DNA of 64,000 nt from Gnetum montanum (taxonomy: Eukaryota > Streptophyta > Gnetopsida > Gnetales > Gnetaceae). The notes beneath the pieces are model-generated. The model saw only the letters and a list, made by a program, of their open reading frames with translations, ran no database searches and was not told the DNA's origin. Positions 11,244 through 21,612 of this stretch are shown piece after piece. The first letter of the stretch is position 1, and each line of letters starts with the position of its first letter. The translations under genes were made by a program, and so were the position numbers. The stretch is from NCBI GenBank assembly GCA_015680685.1, contig MNCI01013688.1:110013-174012 (forward strand), in the 5' to 3' direction.

Positions 11244-11662
11244 TGTTGATCTTTTGGTACGTTAAGACCTTAAGGAAAATGGAGAACATAGGATTTTTGT
11301 GTGGTGTTGTGTTTATAGGACAAGAACTTGGATTGAGATAAGAAGCTTTGAGAAAGCTTAAGGAAATGGACAAGGAATGAAGAATTCATCATACAAAGGA
11401 AGATGAAGAAAGATGTCTCTAACAAATAGTAGACATCTTGGCAAAATTAAAGGATGCACAGACAAAGATGTTCCAAGAATTAGTAGACGTCTTTCATCAA
11501 CCAAAGACATCTTCACCAAACAAAGACATCTTGCCATAATAGAGACCAATTTTAGAAAGATGTCTTTCCCTAGACAAAAAAATCATCCCAAAATGGAGGC
11601 AAATATAGAAAGACATCTCAAGCATGAACAAGATGTCTTCCATGATCATTAACTACCGTTAG
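11244..11662 (+). repeat. Copia 5' LTR, first part
   Basis: It aligns with 21613-22020 of the 3' LTR, beginning TGTTGATCTTTTGGTA in both. It ends at the GTTAG duplication made by A3 (11658-11662 and 17129-17133). Confidence 0.85.
11412..11637 (+). promoter_or_regulatory. GACGTC array in the copia 5' LTR
   Basis: Nine sites of the form GA[CT][GA]TC start at 11412, 11432, 11467, 11486, 11506, 11525, 11559, 11612 and 11632. One is still GACGTC; the others are GATGTC, GACATC or GATGTT, as expected from CpG decay of AGACGTCT. Most gaps are 19-20 or 34-35 bp. ACGT cores are known binding sites of plant bZIP factors, so this may be an enhancer; that role is inferred. Confidence 0.6.
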
Positions 11663-12543
11663 TGATGAGTGGTGAGGTACCCCTGCACTCAACCATACGA
11701 ATACCAATGTTCACACATGATCTGGTCGAACTCCGTAGATGGGCTAGTTGTGGTATCTAGATAGTTACACACTGATCGCAGTTTGCTGTCTTCCCACCTA
11801 GACTAGTATTTGCTTTGTCACGTATGGTTTAGCCCAGAGTGAGGTGTATGATGTTGTCCTAAACTAGTGCTACTCCTAGAGGTAATGGAAAATAAATTTT
11901 GTTAAGCTAAGAGGGAATGGGAGAAGAGAATCTAAGCTAGCCTAAGTGTGATGAGCATCCATCCTTAATCATCCATACACATCTTAGACCTCATGTACTA
12001 CTTATGGGATTACCAAGCATATATTACTTGAGTGCTCCTAGATACGCTACTAGGTTACCAAGTAGTTACACTTAAATGCTCGTGATTAAGTCATACTCAT
12101 TCTATGTTTAATAATAGGGATAGTGAATGAAGGGTAAGAAATATTAATTAAGAAAACAATAAATAACAATAATAGGTAAGCATATAAAACTAAGTGAATG
12201 CTGCAATGATGAAGTAATCTCGATCTTTATTGCCAGCCATGCACGTGTCCAAGTACATCACACTCAAATAAAGGTTCCATACAATTACAATCATAATGCT
12301 GTAGGCATGCACTGGGGAAAGAGTTGAGAGCAACTAAAAATGAACAAAAAGACTATACTTACACCTACTGACTCTAAAACTTACCACTTTCTTGTCTGCC
12401 CAAATGTGGTATTTATAGGCTTACACATGAATCACGATATCGTATATCTGATATCATTAGCCAGGCCGCAATATCACGTACCCAATATCGTGGATCCGAT
12501 ATCATGGGTTTGATATCGAAGCCTAACAAATCATGGTTCATTA
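11663..12543 (-). repeat. 3' LTR of A3
   Basis: It is 881 bp and starts TGATGAGTGGTGAGGTACCC on the plus strand, the same end as the A2 5' LTR at 49898. The opposite end is TTCATTA next to a polypurine tract (minus strand GTCATGGGGGTA, 12544-12555). Confidence 0.85.
12410..12522 (-). promoter_or_regulatory. A3 3' LTR promoter: TATA box and GATATC array
   Basis: The minus-strand TATA box GCCTATAAATA is at 12410-12420. Upstream, 12432-12522 holds four exact GATATC and several one-off variants, mainly at 14-bp steps with fillers such as GTGGATCC and ATGGGTTT. Confidence 0.7.
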
Positions 12544-12731
12544 TACCCCCATGACCATATGAAAACTCATCCTCAAGTCGAACAAAATAAGAATAAGCCC
12601 AATTGATTACACAATGGATAGGTATGGGATTATTGACTGACTAGAAATTTATCCATGCTGTAGTGGAGAATTGAATATGACAAAATTGGGATACAAACAC
12701 AAAATTACAAAATTACAAAATTTATTGCCAT

Positions 12732-13168
12732 TTATGTTGTTCCTAGTGATGGTGGTTCCTCCATGGGTCACTTTCGCTTATCTTGTGTTCCAGGTTTTGA
12801 AATTTGATGGCTCTGAAGGAGTGCTTAAAGCTTTTCCTCTTCAATTCTGGGGTCCTATGTTGTCCATGCTAATGCTCCAGTATTTCATGGATTCAACACC
12901 TCTGATGGACATGGTAGTTGCGAGAACATCTAATTTACCTTAACATATTAGGCTGCAAATAACCATCATTCCTCTTCATAGGCTTGGGCCTTGACCTCTC
13001 CACTTTTGCTTGGCCAAATTGTGTAGTGACAGGAGTTCCCTGATGGATGCTGAATGATTGTGCCTCCTACTCTGCATGTTCTACATGAGGTCCTTGGCCT
13101 CTGCCTCCCACTGGGCATTCAGTTGCACCTTGAGAAGGTCCTCCTTGTTGTCCACTTTTAGGTGCCAT
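12732..13168 (-). pseudogene. ORF2 remnant of A3
   Basis: Only the two ends of ORF2 survive. The start (ATG at 13168) encodes MAPKSGQQGGPSQG, closely matching A1 (39210) and A2 (45795). After about 200 bp it jumps, near 12995-13015, to sequence matching the last 250 bp of A2 ORF2. About 2.3 kb, including the conserved domain and the coiled coils, is deleted. The acceptor-like text GTGATTATAG just before the ATG is kept. Confidence 0.7.
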
Positions 13169-13698
13169 CTATAATCACACAAAGATCAATTGTTAGTAAG
13201 GTTATTGAAAGAATTTCAATTATTTCATACCTTACTCATTTACTTTAATAAATGTTGAACTCTTTGCTTAGTGTGATTTTAGAGTTAGAAATTTTTTCAA
13301 GGAAGTTGCCCTAAAATTTTAATGTCGAACTTGATTTGTTTAGGTGACACATAAAAGGACATGTAATGGTTTTGAGGAACGTTTGATAAAATGATGATAA
13401 TGGAAAGAATAGATTTGGCAATGAAGTACTTGGAGGATATAAAATGATGTGGTGGTGTGCAACAAGTACAAATTACAAAAGTCACGCAAGTGGGTCCTCC
13501 CCAAAGCAAGTTCCTACTTATCATGACCTTACGTAACTATTTCTAAAAATGTCAGTACACACTAAAAGGTTTAAATGTAATCCCCACAAGTTGCACAAAA
13601 CACACACATGTAGATACCACCATGATGAGATATGAATTCAATGCTACACAAGAGACAAGTCACAAATACATGAACAACGAGATGAGGTGAATTGTAGA
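13169..13698 (-). other. A3 leader and start of X spacer, internal promoter deleted
   Basis: It aligns with the A2 leader (45796-45960) and then jumps near 13331 to sequence matching A2 46540 onward. The segment that in A2 holds the internal TATA box and GATATC array is therefore missing. No ORF is present. Confidence 0.6.
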
Positions 13699-14430
13699 AG
13701 GGATTGCAAAGATTGGGACATGAGGTAACTGACCTAGGGCACAATGAATCTTGATTGTAGGATGTGATTAATGTGTCATTAGCCTATTTCTCCAAAATCA
13801 AGACCAAGTCCATTCCTTCAATTAGTGACATCGCATTGTTTCATCCAATGATGGACAATCATAAGAGCATCATGACAGTAAGGCATATGATCACTTGACA
13901 TTTTTTTCAAGGGAGGAGTGATTTGGAGTTTCTTTGCAGCACATTTTTTTTTGTCTGGTCACTTTGGCACACTTTCTCTTCTCTTTTTCTTTTCTCCAAT
14001 TTTTTTGATGCGTAATCTAGAGAAGCCACCTACCTTTAATCATGGGTGCATGTCTTTCCAATGGGACCCCCTAGAATAGCATTGGGTTTCTTTATTGAGT
14101 GCCTTTATTACTCTTACTCCCACGTTTCATTAGATCTACAAGGATCTTAGTACAACCAAGTTGCATGGTAACTCTTACAGATGTCACCAAAAAGAATCCA
14201 CAAGTCCCCTTGATGTCACACCATGGCCATTCCTGCTTAGTCCATCATTCTTCGCTCTAGGCATAATGAGCACAAAATTATTTTAATTTTTAATGATGTT
14301 AAGAATATCATCAGACCTAGAGTAGAACCTCTTATTAATAGAATGGGTTGGTGGATGTGATGGGCTTGCTGTCCAAGTAATTAGTCACCTGACACTTGAT
14401 AGCATAGAACAACACCTCAACCAACAAGTT
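13699..14430 (-). repeat. X spacer of A3, left arm of an inverted repeat
   Basis: It matches the X spacer of A2 (46870-47575) in the same orientation. It is also an inverted copy, roughly 90 percent identical by eye, of 14524-15264. Confidence 0.75.
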
Positions 14431-14523
14431 GCATGAGTGTTTTATTCATAAATGAGATTACCCATAAAAAGATAAAAAGATAAAACAATAAATAAAAAGA
14501 TAAACCAATCAATAAAAAGATAN
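14431..14523. repeat. Low-complexity AAAGATAAA-type spacer, ends in N
   Basis: Repeated AATAAAAAGATAAA units match the low-complexity block of A2 at 47600-47715. The last base is ambiguous (N at 14523). Confidence 0.6.
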
Positions 14524-15264
14524 AACTTGTTGGTTGAGGTGTTGTTCTATGCTATCAAGTGTCAGGTGACTAATTATTTGGACAGCGAGCCCACAACATC
14601 CATTCACTCATTTTATTAACAAGAGGTTCTACTCTGGGTACAATGATATTATTGACATCATTAAAACTTAAAGTAACCTTGTGTTAGTATACCTAGAGTG
14701 AAGAAGGATGGACTAAGAAGAAATGACCAGGGTGTGACATCAAGGGGACTTGTGGATTCTCTTTAGTTACATTTGTGGAAGTTATCATGTAGCTTGATTG
14801 TACTAAGACCATTGTAGATCTAATGAAAAGTGGAAGTAAGAGTAATCAAAAGGCACTCAACTAGAAAAAAATAATAATGCTATTCTAGGGGGTCCCATTG
14901 GAAAGACATGTACCCATGCCTAAAGGTAGGTGTCTTCTCTAGATTAAGCATTCAAAAAAAAAAAAGAGAGAGTGTGTGCCAAAGCTACCACACAAAAAGA
15001 ACAAGAAAAAAAAAAACATGTGTGCTGCAAAGCAAAAAAAATCACTCCTCCCTTGAACAAAATGCCAAGTGATCGTATGCCTTACTGTCATGGTGCTCTT
15101 ATGGTTGTTCATCATTGGATGAAGCAATGTGATGTCACTAATTAGAGGAATGGACTTGGTCTTGATTTTGGAGTGAAAGGTCAATGACACATTAATCATG
15201 CCTTACACTAAGGATTTATTGTACCCTGAGTCAATTACCTCATGTTCCAATCGCTACAATCCCT
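14524..15264 (+). repeat. Inverted copy of the X spacer, bounded by N bases
   Basis: It is in the opposite orientation to the rest of A3 and lies exactly between the two ambiguous bases 14523 and 15265. At this place A2 has the tail of ORF1, which A3 lacks. Differences between the arms show that it is not an exact echo of 13699-14430. The antisense frame 15199-14939 matches a plus-strand frame in A2 (46947-47252). Confidence 0.7.
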
Positions 15265-15265
15265 N

Positions 15266-16346
15266 GAGGGTGGCCTCCCCCACGACTGGAATTTTTGCCA
15301 CTATGATTAAACACAGTATTTTTGTACAAACTCTGGATGTAACATTCCTCCCCAATGCTCATGTAAATGTGACAAGATTGGGCATTGACATTTGGGATGA
15401 TCATACAAGAAAACATTACATTGATATGTATGATTGGAAATTGAGTTCTTATTCTCTTCAACCCTTCTTTCTGATTGTCTAAGGGTGTTCTATCCTACTT
15501 CTTGGTTCATAATGGTTCTACCTCTAATAGTGTTGGCATATTCTCCACATTTTTCATGTATCCATTCCATCATCTTATTGATCTTTGCCTCAATTTTATC
15601 TAGTGATTTTAGTATTAGAAAAGATAATTCGACCTCCTTGAGGTGAGTTGATTTCTCCTCTTCATGATCATGGACCCTTGCTAATTTGAGATTTTGGTCC
15701 CATTGAGAGCTTTCAACATTCTCCCATTTAGTCATTTCTCCTTCTTCTTTCTCTACCCACTTAATAAGCTCTTAGAATTGGTGGGTTCGTAGCTTGTAGA
15801 GTTGACCTTGGGCATACATCCCTAGGGTTTCCCTTGTTTCATTATGAAGCCCATCTATGATGTGATACATTAGCCTTTCCTCGAAGAACCCATGGCCTGG
15901 GTAGTTATTTAACAATGCATAATATCTTTCTAAGGTCATGTCCAAGGGTTCATTTTGTGCTTGTTTTCACTCTTGGATTTGTTTCCTCAAGGTTGACACT
16001 CTTGCATAGGTTTGATATCTTTCATTGAAGAGTTCTACCATTGTCGGCCAACGTTAAATTGATTTTGGTCTTAAGGACCTATACCATACTTTTTCTTGGC
16101 CAACGAGTATCATAGGAAAGAGCTTAAGTTTTTTCCACCCATTATTAATATTGTTCCATACACATGCATCATGGAAGTCTTGTAAATGATGTTGCAGATC
16201 TAAATCATAGCCTCTTGAAAATTTGGGAAAGTTGTTTAAATCAAGCCTGGGTAGACAGCTTTCCTTACGATGCCTATGGGATATTCGAACAGCATCTTGT
16301 ATATGCATTAGGCTCTTAGTGGCTAGTAGGGGTTCATCATTACTAG
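15266..16346 (-). pseudogene. gag: gag (ORF1) remnant of A3
   Basis: The minus strand carries the gag core: NFPKFSRGYDLD, HHLQDFHDACVWNN and KVWYRSLRPKSI (16308-16054), then an Asn-x-Thr-Arg-Glu-Thr-Leu-Gly segment, and WENVESSQ (15735-15490). A knuckle near 15365-15420 reads C-N-V-F-L-Y-D-H-P-K-C-Q-C, with one cysteine of the A1/A2 motif changed to Phe. The start of ORF1 is missing: at 16343-16346 (CTAG) it fuses directly to the LTR. Confidence 0.75.
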
Positions 16347-17128
16347 ATAGTTACACGTTGATCGCAGTTCGCTATCTTTCCACCTGGACTAGTATTTGCT
16401 TTGTCACATATGATTTAGCCTGGAGTGAGGTGTATGATATGGTCCTAAACTAGTGCTGCTCCTAGAGCCAATAGAAAATAACTTTGTTTAAGCTGAGAGG
16501 GAATGGGAGAAGAGAATATAAGCTAGCCTAAGTACGATGAGCATCTGTCCTTAATCATTCGTACACATCTTGGACCTCATGTACTACTTCTGGGATTACC
16601 AAGCATATATTACTTGAGCACACCTAAATATGCTACTGGGTTACCAAGTAGTCACACTTCAATGCTCGTGATTAAGTCGTACTCATCCTGCATTTAATAA
16701 TAGGGATAGTAAATGAAGGGTAAGAAATATTAATTAAGAAAACAATAAATAACAATAACAAATAAGCAATTAAAACTAAGTGAATGTTGCAATGATGAAG
16801 TAATCTCAATCTTTATTGCCAATCATGCATGTGTCCAAGTATGTCACACTCAAATAAAGGTTTGTACAATTACAATCATCACACTATAGGCATGCACTAG
16901 GGAAAGAGTTGAGAGGAACTAAAAATGAACAAAAGACTCTATACTTATACCTACTGACTCTAAAACTTACCTCTTTCCTGTGCGCCCAAATGTGGTATTT
17001 ATAGGCTTACATAGGAACCACAATATCGCATATCCAATATTTTAGCTAGGCCATGATATCGCATACCCGATATTGTGGATCTGATATCGTGGGTTAAATT
17101 TCAGAGCCTAACAAATCATGGTTCATCA
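16343..17128 (-). repeat. Truncated 5' LTR of A3
   Basis: From CTAGATAGTTACAC onward it matches the 3' LTR from about 11757, so the last 94 bp of the LTR and the adjacent primer site are gone. It ends GTTCATCA at the GTTAG duplication. Confidence 0.8.
16997..17104 (-). promoter_or_regulatory. A3 5' LTR promoter: TATA box and worn GATATC array
   Basis: The TATA box GCCTATAAATA is at 16997-17007 (minus). Upstream are GATATC, GATATT and AATATC sites at 14-bp steps (17021-17104). Confidence 0.65.
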
Positions 17129-17133
17129 GTTAG

Positions 17134-17776
17134 CTAGTCGTTGTATGAGTTCTAAGATGGATTTGAAAAAAATGGTATCTATAAGAAGACATCATTCTCA
17201 TTGGCAAAAAAGAAACCTCTTGTACAATCATTGTGAAATCATTTATCAATCATTGTAATCATTATTGTTCCTCATTGTATTATCTTTTGTCCATTGTAAA
17301 GTGTGTTGTACTTCAAAGTGCAAGGATCAGCAATCTAAGTTGTATTCATCCCTTGTAATTATTGTTCTCCCTTGATGTCCTATAGGGCTGATGTGCATCT
17401 TGTACGAAGGCATCTTAATTGAGCTTCTCAGGATTCTACGAGATTGATTGTTTGTGTAGTGCCACAACAATCCAAAGTAGAGCTTAAGATTGTAAAGGTT
17501 GTGGAAGCCTAGAAACCACATTCTAAGCTTATTGAGACCTTATGGGGTTCAGTGCTTGGTGCAACATCATAACACTTTGGAGTGGAGCTTAGATATTGTA
17601 CAAGGTATGGTGCCCTTCAAACCATAATTTGGAAGAAACAAAGTCTAAAGGTATGCTTGTGAACTGCCCTCCAAGTGTGGATTACCCAAGTTGGGAAACC
17701 ACATTAAAATTGGTGTGCTCCTTGTATAAAAGAATTTTAAATTAGAAAACTTATTGATCCCCCCCCCCCCCCCCCC
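17134..17776 (+). repeat. Copia 5' LTR, second part
   Basis: It aligns with 22022-22655 of the 3' LTR (shared CCAAGATGGATTTGG-type text and repeated 'lead gene' style TTGTGGAAGCCTAGAAACCA). It ends in a run of C before the gap; the last 20-30 bp of the LTR fall in the gap. Confidence 0.8.
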
Positions 17777-17858
17777 NNNNNNNNNNNNNNNNNNNNNNNN
17801 NNNNNNNNNNNNNNNNNNNNNNNNNNNNNNNNNNNNNNNNNNNNNNNNNNNNNNNNNN
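17777..17858. other. Assembly gap (82 N)
   Basis: Unknown bases follow an 18-base C run. By comparison with the 3' LTR, the LTR end, the primer-binding site and the first part of copia gag should lie here, so the true missing length may be well above 82 bp. Confidence 0.95.
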
Positions 17859-18440
17859 AATCTTTAAGAGTGAACATGGAAAGGAAAATCAACATCAAAC
17901 ACATCTAGACAAAGAGCCTAATGTACATCATCAACTGGTGTGCTAAATTCTTTTGTCACATCTACTATAAAGATAAGTATCTCATTTCCTTTCCTACATT
18001 CAAAAATATAGAAGACTATGCTTGTAAAGTTGACAATTCTTATGATTATCAAAATGATGTTTCCTTTGAGGAAAGGTATGAAATATTTTTCCATAAAATT
18101 ATTTCTTTCTAAAATTTCTACCTTGAGATAAATTCACATGCCAAGGAAACAAAAAATTAAAGTTCTTAATGATGAGTGCTCTTATCTCAAAAAGGAAAAC
18201 TCAGACCTTAGGACTAAGAGTCAAAGACTAACAAATATGATTGAACACATGAACAAGAACTCTATGGAGAAGTAGAAAGACATAAAAAGAGCTCGTAAAT
18301 CTTCTAATCCAAAAAACTTGAAATGTTTTTTTTTCTTTGGTAAATATGGTCATATTCAAGCTTTTTGTATCATAGAATGCATCACTACTCTTGGTCTTTA
18401 CAAAGCCAACATAAAAAAAACCATATAGGTATGGAAAGGA
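17859..18440 (+). pseudogene. gag: Copia gag remnant with zinc knuckle
   Basis: The frame is eroded. Near 18310-18360 the text C-F-F-F-G-K-Y-G-H-I-Q-A-F-C matches the copia knuckle C-x2-C-x4-H-x4-C, with the second cysteine replaced by phenylalanine. Preceding residues (SNPKNLK) fit a basic gag tail. Bases 17921-18112 hold a short frame with acidic and aromatic residues that may be the gag core but is not clearly recognisable. Confidence 0.55.
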
Positions 18441-18905
18441 AAAGAAGAAAAGACTAAAAAGAATTTGATGGCTCAAATTACTTTTTCCAATGACAATGCT
18501 ATCATGTATTATAACAATAGTGGGTGTTCAAGGCACATAACATGTGACAAATCCTACTTCATCCACTTCATAGAAAAAAATTGTGGAACAATCAGGTTTG
18601 GAGATGACATGAAAGCACCTATAATAGGTATTGGTACCATAGGAGGTAAATCTTAGGGATTACCAACTATAAACAAAGTGTTTTTTGTTGATGGATTAAA
18701 ACATAATTTTCTTAGTGTAAGTTTCCTTTGTGATTCAAATTTTAATGTTACTTTTTCAAAAGAAAGTTGTAGCATACAAGATTTATCTACTAAAAATATT
18801 ATGATTGAAGGATCTAGAAAAGGAAATGTGTATACCACTATTTTTGGAAATTCTCCTAACCTTAAATCCAAGTGTTTAGTAAGTTGTTCAAATGATACAT
18901 GTCTT
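18441..18905 (+). pseudogene. Copia aspartic protease remnant
   Basis: The frame 18465-18656 contains YNNSGCSRHITCDKSYF, matching the copia protease motif L-D-S-G-C-S-R-H-M-T-G. The catalytic aspartate is asparagine (18516-18518). The next frame, 18678-18908, carries FFVDGLKHNFLSVSFLCD and IMIEGSRKGNVYT, the standard region up to the pre-integrase domain. One stop separates the frames. Confidence 0.75.
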
Positions 18906-19830
18906 TAGCATAGGAAGCTAGGTCACATAAATAAGGAAATCCTTCAAATCTTAGTATCAAAGGAAATGGTCTGTGGTCTCCAAAAGCTCAAAGACTTCAA
19001 CCTAAATACATGTGAAGCCTATTAGAAAGGGAAACAAAAAAGGGTAATATTTGGTAAGAAAAATTGCATTTCTACTACTCATCTTTTAGATCTACTTCCT
19101 ATGGATGTGGTTGGTTCAATTCAAACTCTTAGCTTGGGAAAGAAAAGATATTTTTTAACCATTATTGATGATTATTCTCAATTACTTATTTTTTCTTTTT
19201 ATATCACAAAGATGAGATGTTTGATCATTTTTTGAGAATAGTAGTCAAAGCCAAAAAGAAAAAGGATATGGTAATAAATTCATCAAATGCAACAATGGAG
19301 GTAAGTTCAGAAATGAAAATTTTGAATAGTTTTATCAAATGAATGGTATTCTACATCAATTCTTTGCTACAAGAACTCCTCAACAAAACTGAGTAGCTTA
19401 ATGAAAAAATAGAATCTTAAATGAGATGGGGAGAACCATATTAAATGATTGAAGTCTTCCTTATCACTTTTGGATTAAAGCCATCAACACAACTTGTTGT
19501 GTCCAATAGAGTTCTAGTAAGAAGATTCACCTCTAAGACTCCTTATGAATTATGTACTGGTAGGAAAACTTTAGTAGCTTATTTTCATGTTTTTGGTTCA
19601 AAATTCTATATTCTGAATAATAAAGATAACTTGAGGAAATTTGATGCAAAAATTGATGAAGGCATTTTCTTAGGATATTCTCTAGTTAGTAGGGCTTGTA
19701 AAGTATTTAAAAAAAGAACAAATATGATGGATTAAATCATAAATGTTAAAATAGATGATCATAACATTACTTGTCCTCAACCTAATGGCAAAACTATTCC
19801 CATTCAAAAACTATCTAGCCCAACTTTAGT
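18906..19830 (+). pseudogene. Copia integrase remnant
   Basis: The pre-integrase motif HRKLGHINKE lies at about 18910-18940, and the core starts near LLDLLPMDVVGSIQT (19087-19125). IDDYSQ follows at about 19165, and RTPQQN near 19375 fits the copia end of the DDE core. Frame 19445-19735 holds TSKTPYELCTGRKT, AYFHVFGSKFYILN and DEGIFLGYS, the typical C-terminal part. Frameshifts and stops interrupt it. Confidence 0.75.
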
Positions 19831-20054
19831 GCAAGATGACAAAAATTCATAATGTAGTAGTGATCATGAAGAATAAGAGAATGATAGTGATCAAAAGATA
19901 TCACCCACTCTACCAAAAATGCCCAAACTTAGCAAACCTAACTCTCTTAATGATGTCATTGGGGAAATTCAAGATGGTGTTCATACTAGAAGCCAACTCA
20001 AAGATATTTGTGCCTTTTCAACATATCTCTCCCAACTTGAATCCAAAACATTTT

Positions 20055-21345
20055 AAAAATGGCTAGATTGGTTGCCAAAGGATACAACCAATAAGAAGGA
20101 ATAGATTTTGATGAAACTTTTGCTCCTGTTGCTAGGTTGGAATCTATTAGACTTCTTCTTGCCTATGCTAGCATTAACGACATCAAGCTCTATTAAATGA
20201 ATGTCAAAAGTTCCTTCTTGAATGGAACCATACAACAAGAAGTTTACATTGAACAACCTGAAGGATTTGTTAATTTCATCAAGAATGATTATGTCTACAA
20301 GCTCAAGAAAGCTCTCTATGACCTTAAACAAGCTTTAAGAGCTTGGTATGAAAGGCTTTCTCAACACCTCACGTCAAATGAATTTGAAAGAGGTAAAGAT
20401 AATGTTACATTAGTTCTTAAAAGAGAAGGTAAAAATCTTCTAATTGTTCAAGTCTATGTTCATAACATTATTTTTGGTTCCACTAACAAAATTCTTTGCA
20501 AGAAATTTTCTAATCTCATGCAATTTGAATTTGAAATGAGCATGATGGAAGAACTCAAGAACTTTATTGGGTTTCAAATCTATCAAACAACTAATGGAAC
20601 CTTCATATCTCAAACCAAATATGTAATAGATCTTCTACTCAAATAAAATGTAGCTGATGTCAAAGTTAAAGGAACTCCTATCACTACAAATTTTAACTTA
20701 TTAAAGATGATCAAGGTAAGCTAGTTGATCCCAAGCTTTATATAGGTATGATTGATAGTCTTCTTTATTTATCTACTAATAGACTAGATATAACATTAAG
20801 TGTAGGATTGTCTGTTATGTATCAATCATCTTCAAATGACTCCCATTACGAGGTTGTTAAACATATTTTTCACTGCTTAAAAGGTACTACTAACTAGAGC
20901 CTCTGGTATCCAAAGGATTCCTTCCTTGATCTTACAAGTTATTGCAATGCAAATTGGATAGGTTATTATAATGATTGTTGTAGCATGAGTGGTGACTATT
21001 TATTCTTAGGAAGAAGTCTTGTTTCTTGGATAACCAAGAAGCAAGCCTCTACATCTCTCTCAACAACAGAAGCTAAATATATCTCTATGGTAATTTTTGT
21101 GCTCAATTACTTTCAATGAAATAAACTTTCAAAGATTTAGGAGTAAAAGTAGACTCAACTCCTATTTACTATGATAACAAGACCATCATCAACATGACAA
21201 GGAATCCCATCCAAAATTCTCATACCAAACATATCAAGATTTTCCATCACTTTATACCGGAACATACACAATGTGGTCATATAAGGCTATAATTTATTGG
21301 AACCAAAAGTCAACTAGCTGATTCCTTCACCAAACCTCTAGATGA
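20055..21345 (+). pseudogene. Copia reverse transcriptase and RNase H remnant
   Basis: The RT begins with MARLVAKGYNQ and FDETFAPVARLESIRLLLA. Frame 20197-20646 (149 codons) carries FLNGTIQQEVYIEQPEGF, KLKKALYDLKQALRAWYERL and SQTKYVIDLL. The polymerase motif YVDD reads YVHN (20455-20466), so both catalytic aspartates are lost. RNase H follows with SLVSWITKKQASTSLSTTEA near 21010-21075 and a worn end near 21330. Gene length fits copia, but at least six stops or shifts are present. Confidence 0.85.
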
Positions 21346-21597
21346 ACATTGGTAGGCATCTCTATGCAGAGATATGGGTATTGAACTTTGTCGTGTCATG
21401 TGAGTCTTTTCATTCTTTCTATCCTTGTACAACACAAAAATTAAAAAAATTAAAAACAACAAAAATAATTTTTTATATATCTATGCATCTATTTATTGGG
21501 AGTTGCCTCACCTTTTTTGTTATGTCCAAAAAGGGGAAGAATTAGCCTATGTATTATTGTGCATTACTAAACCATTTTCATAAGTTTTTGCCATTAC

Positions 21598-21611
21598 TAA
21601 AAAAGGGGAGA
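21598..21611 (+). promoter_or_regulatory. Copia polypurine tract
   Basis: TAAAAAAGGGGAGA lies just before the 3' LTR start at 21613. A second similar tract, AAAAAGGGGAAGAA, lies at 21529-21542. Confidence 0.7.
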
Positions 21612-21612
21612 T

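Larger units (their letters stand above)
11663..17128 (-). mobile_element. Element A3: deleted A-family element in the copia LTR
   Basis: A 3' LTR (11663-12543), a truncated 5' LTR (16343-17128) and the duplication GTTAG on both sides define it. Inside are remnants of ORF2, the X spacer and ORF1, matching A2 in order. Compared with A2 it has lost most of ORF2, the internal promoter, part of ORF1 and the junction of ORF1 with the 5' LTR, including the primer site. A reversed copy of the X spacer sits between two single N bases. There is no pol. Confidence 0.85.

Noticed and set aside
12671-12943. 90-codon plus-strand ORF with membrane-like residues
   Set aside because: It lies antisense over the ORF2 end and 3' untranslated region of A3; similar text in A2 has no open frame.
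14939-15199. Possible small gene with Phe-rich hydrophobic tail
   Set aside because: The Phe run is the complement of an A-rich low-complexity run; only the front part shows conservation, which I list as a possible antisense ORF.
17759-17776. C homopolymer as a biological feature
   Set aside because: It borders the assembly gap; the 3' LTR has only a short C run here, so an assembly or sequencing effect is likelier.
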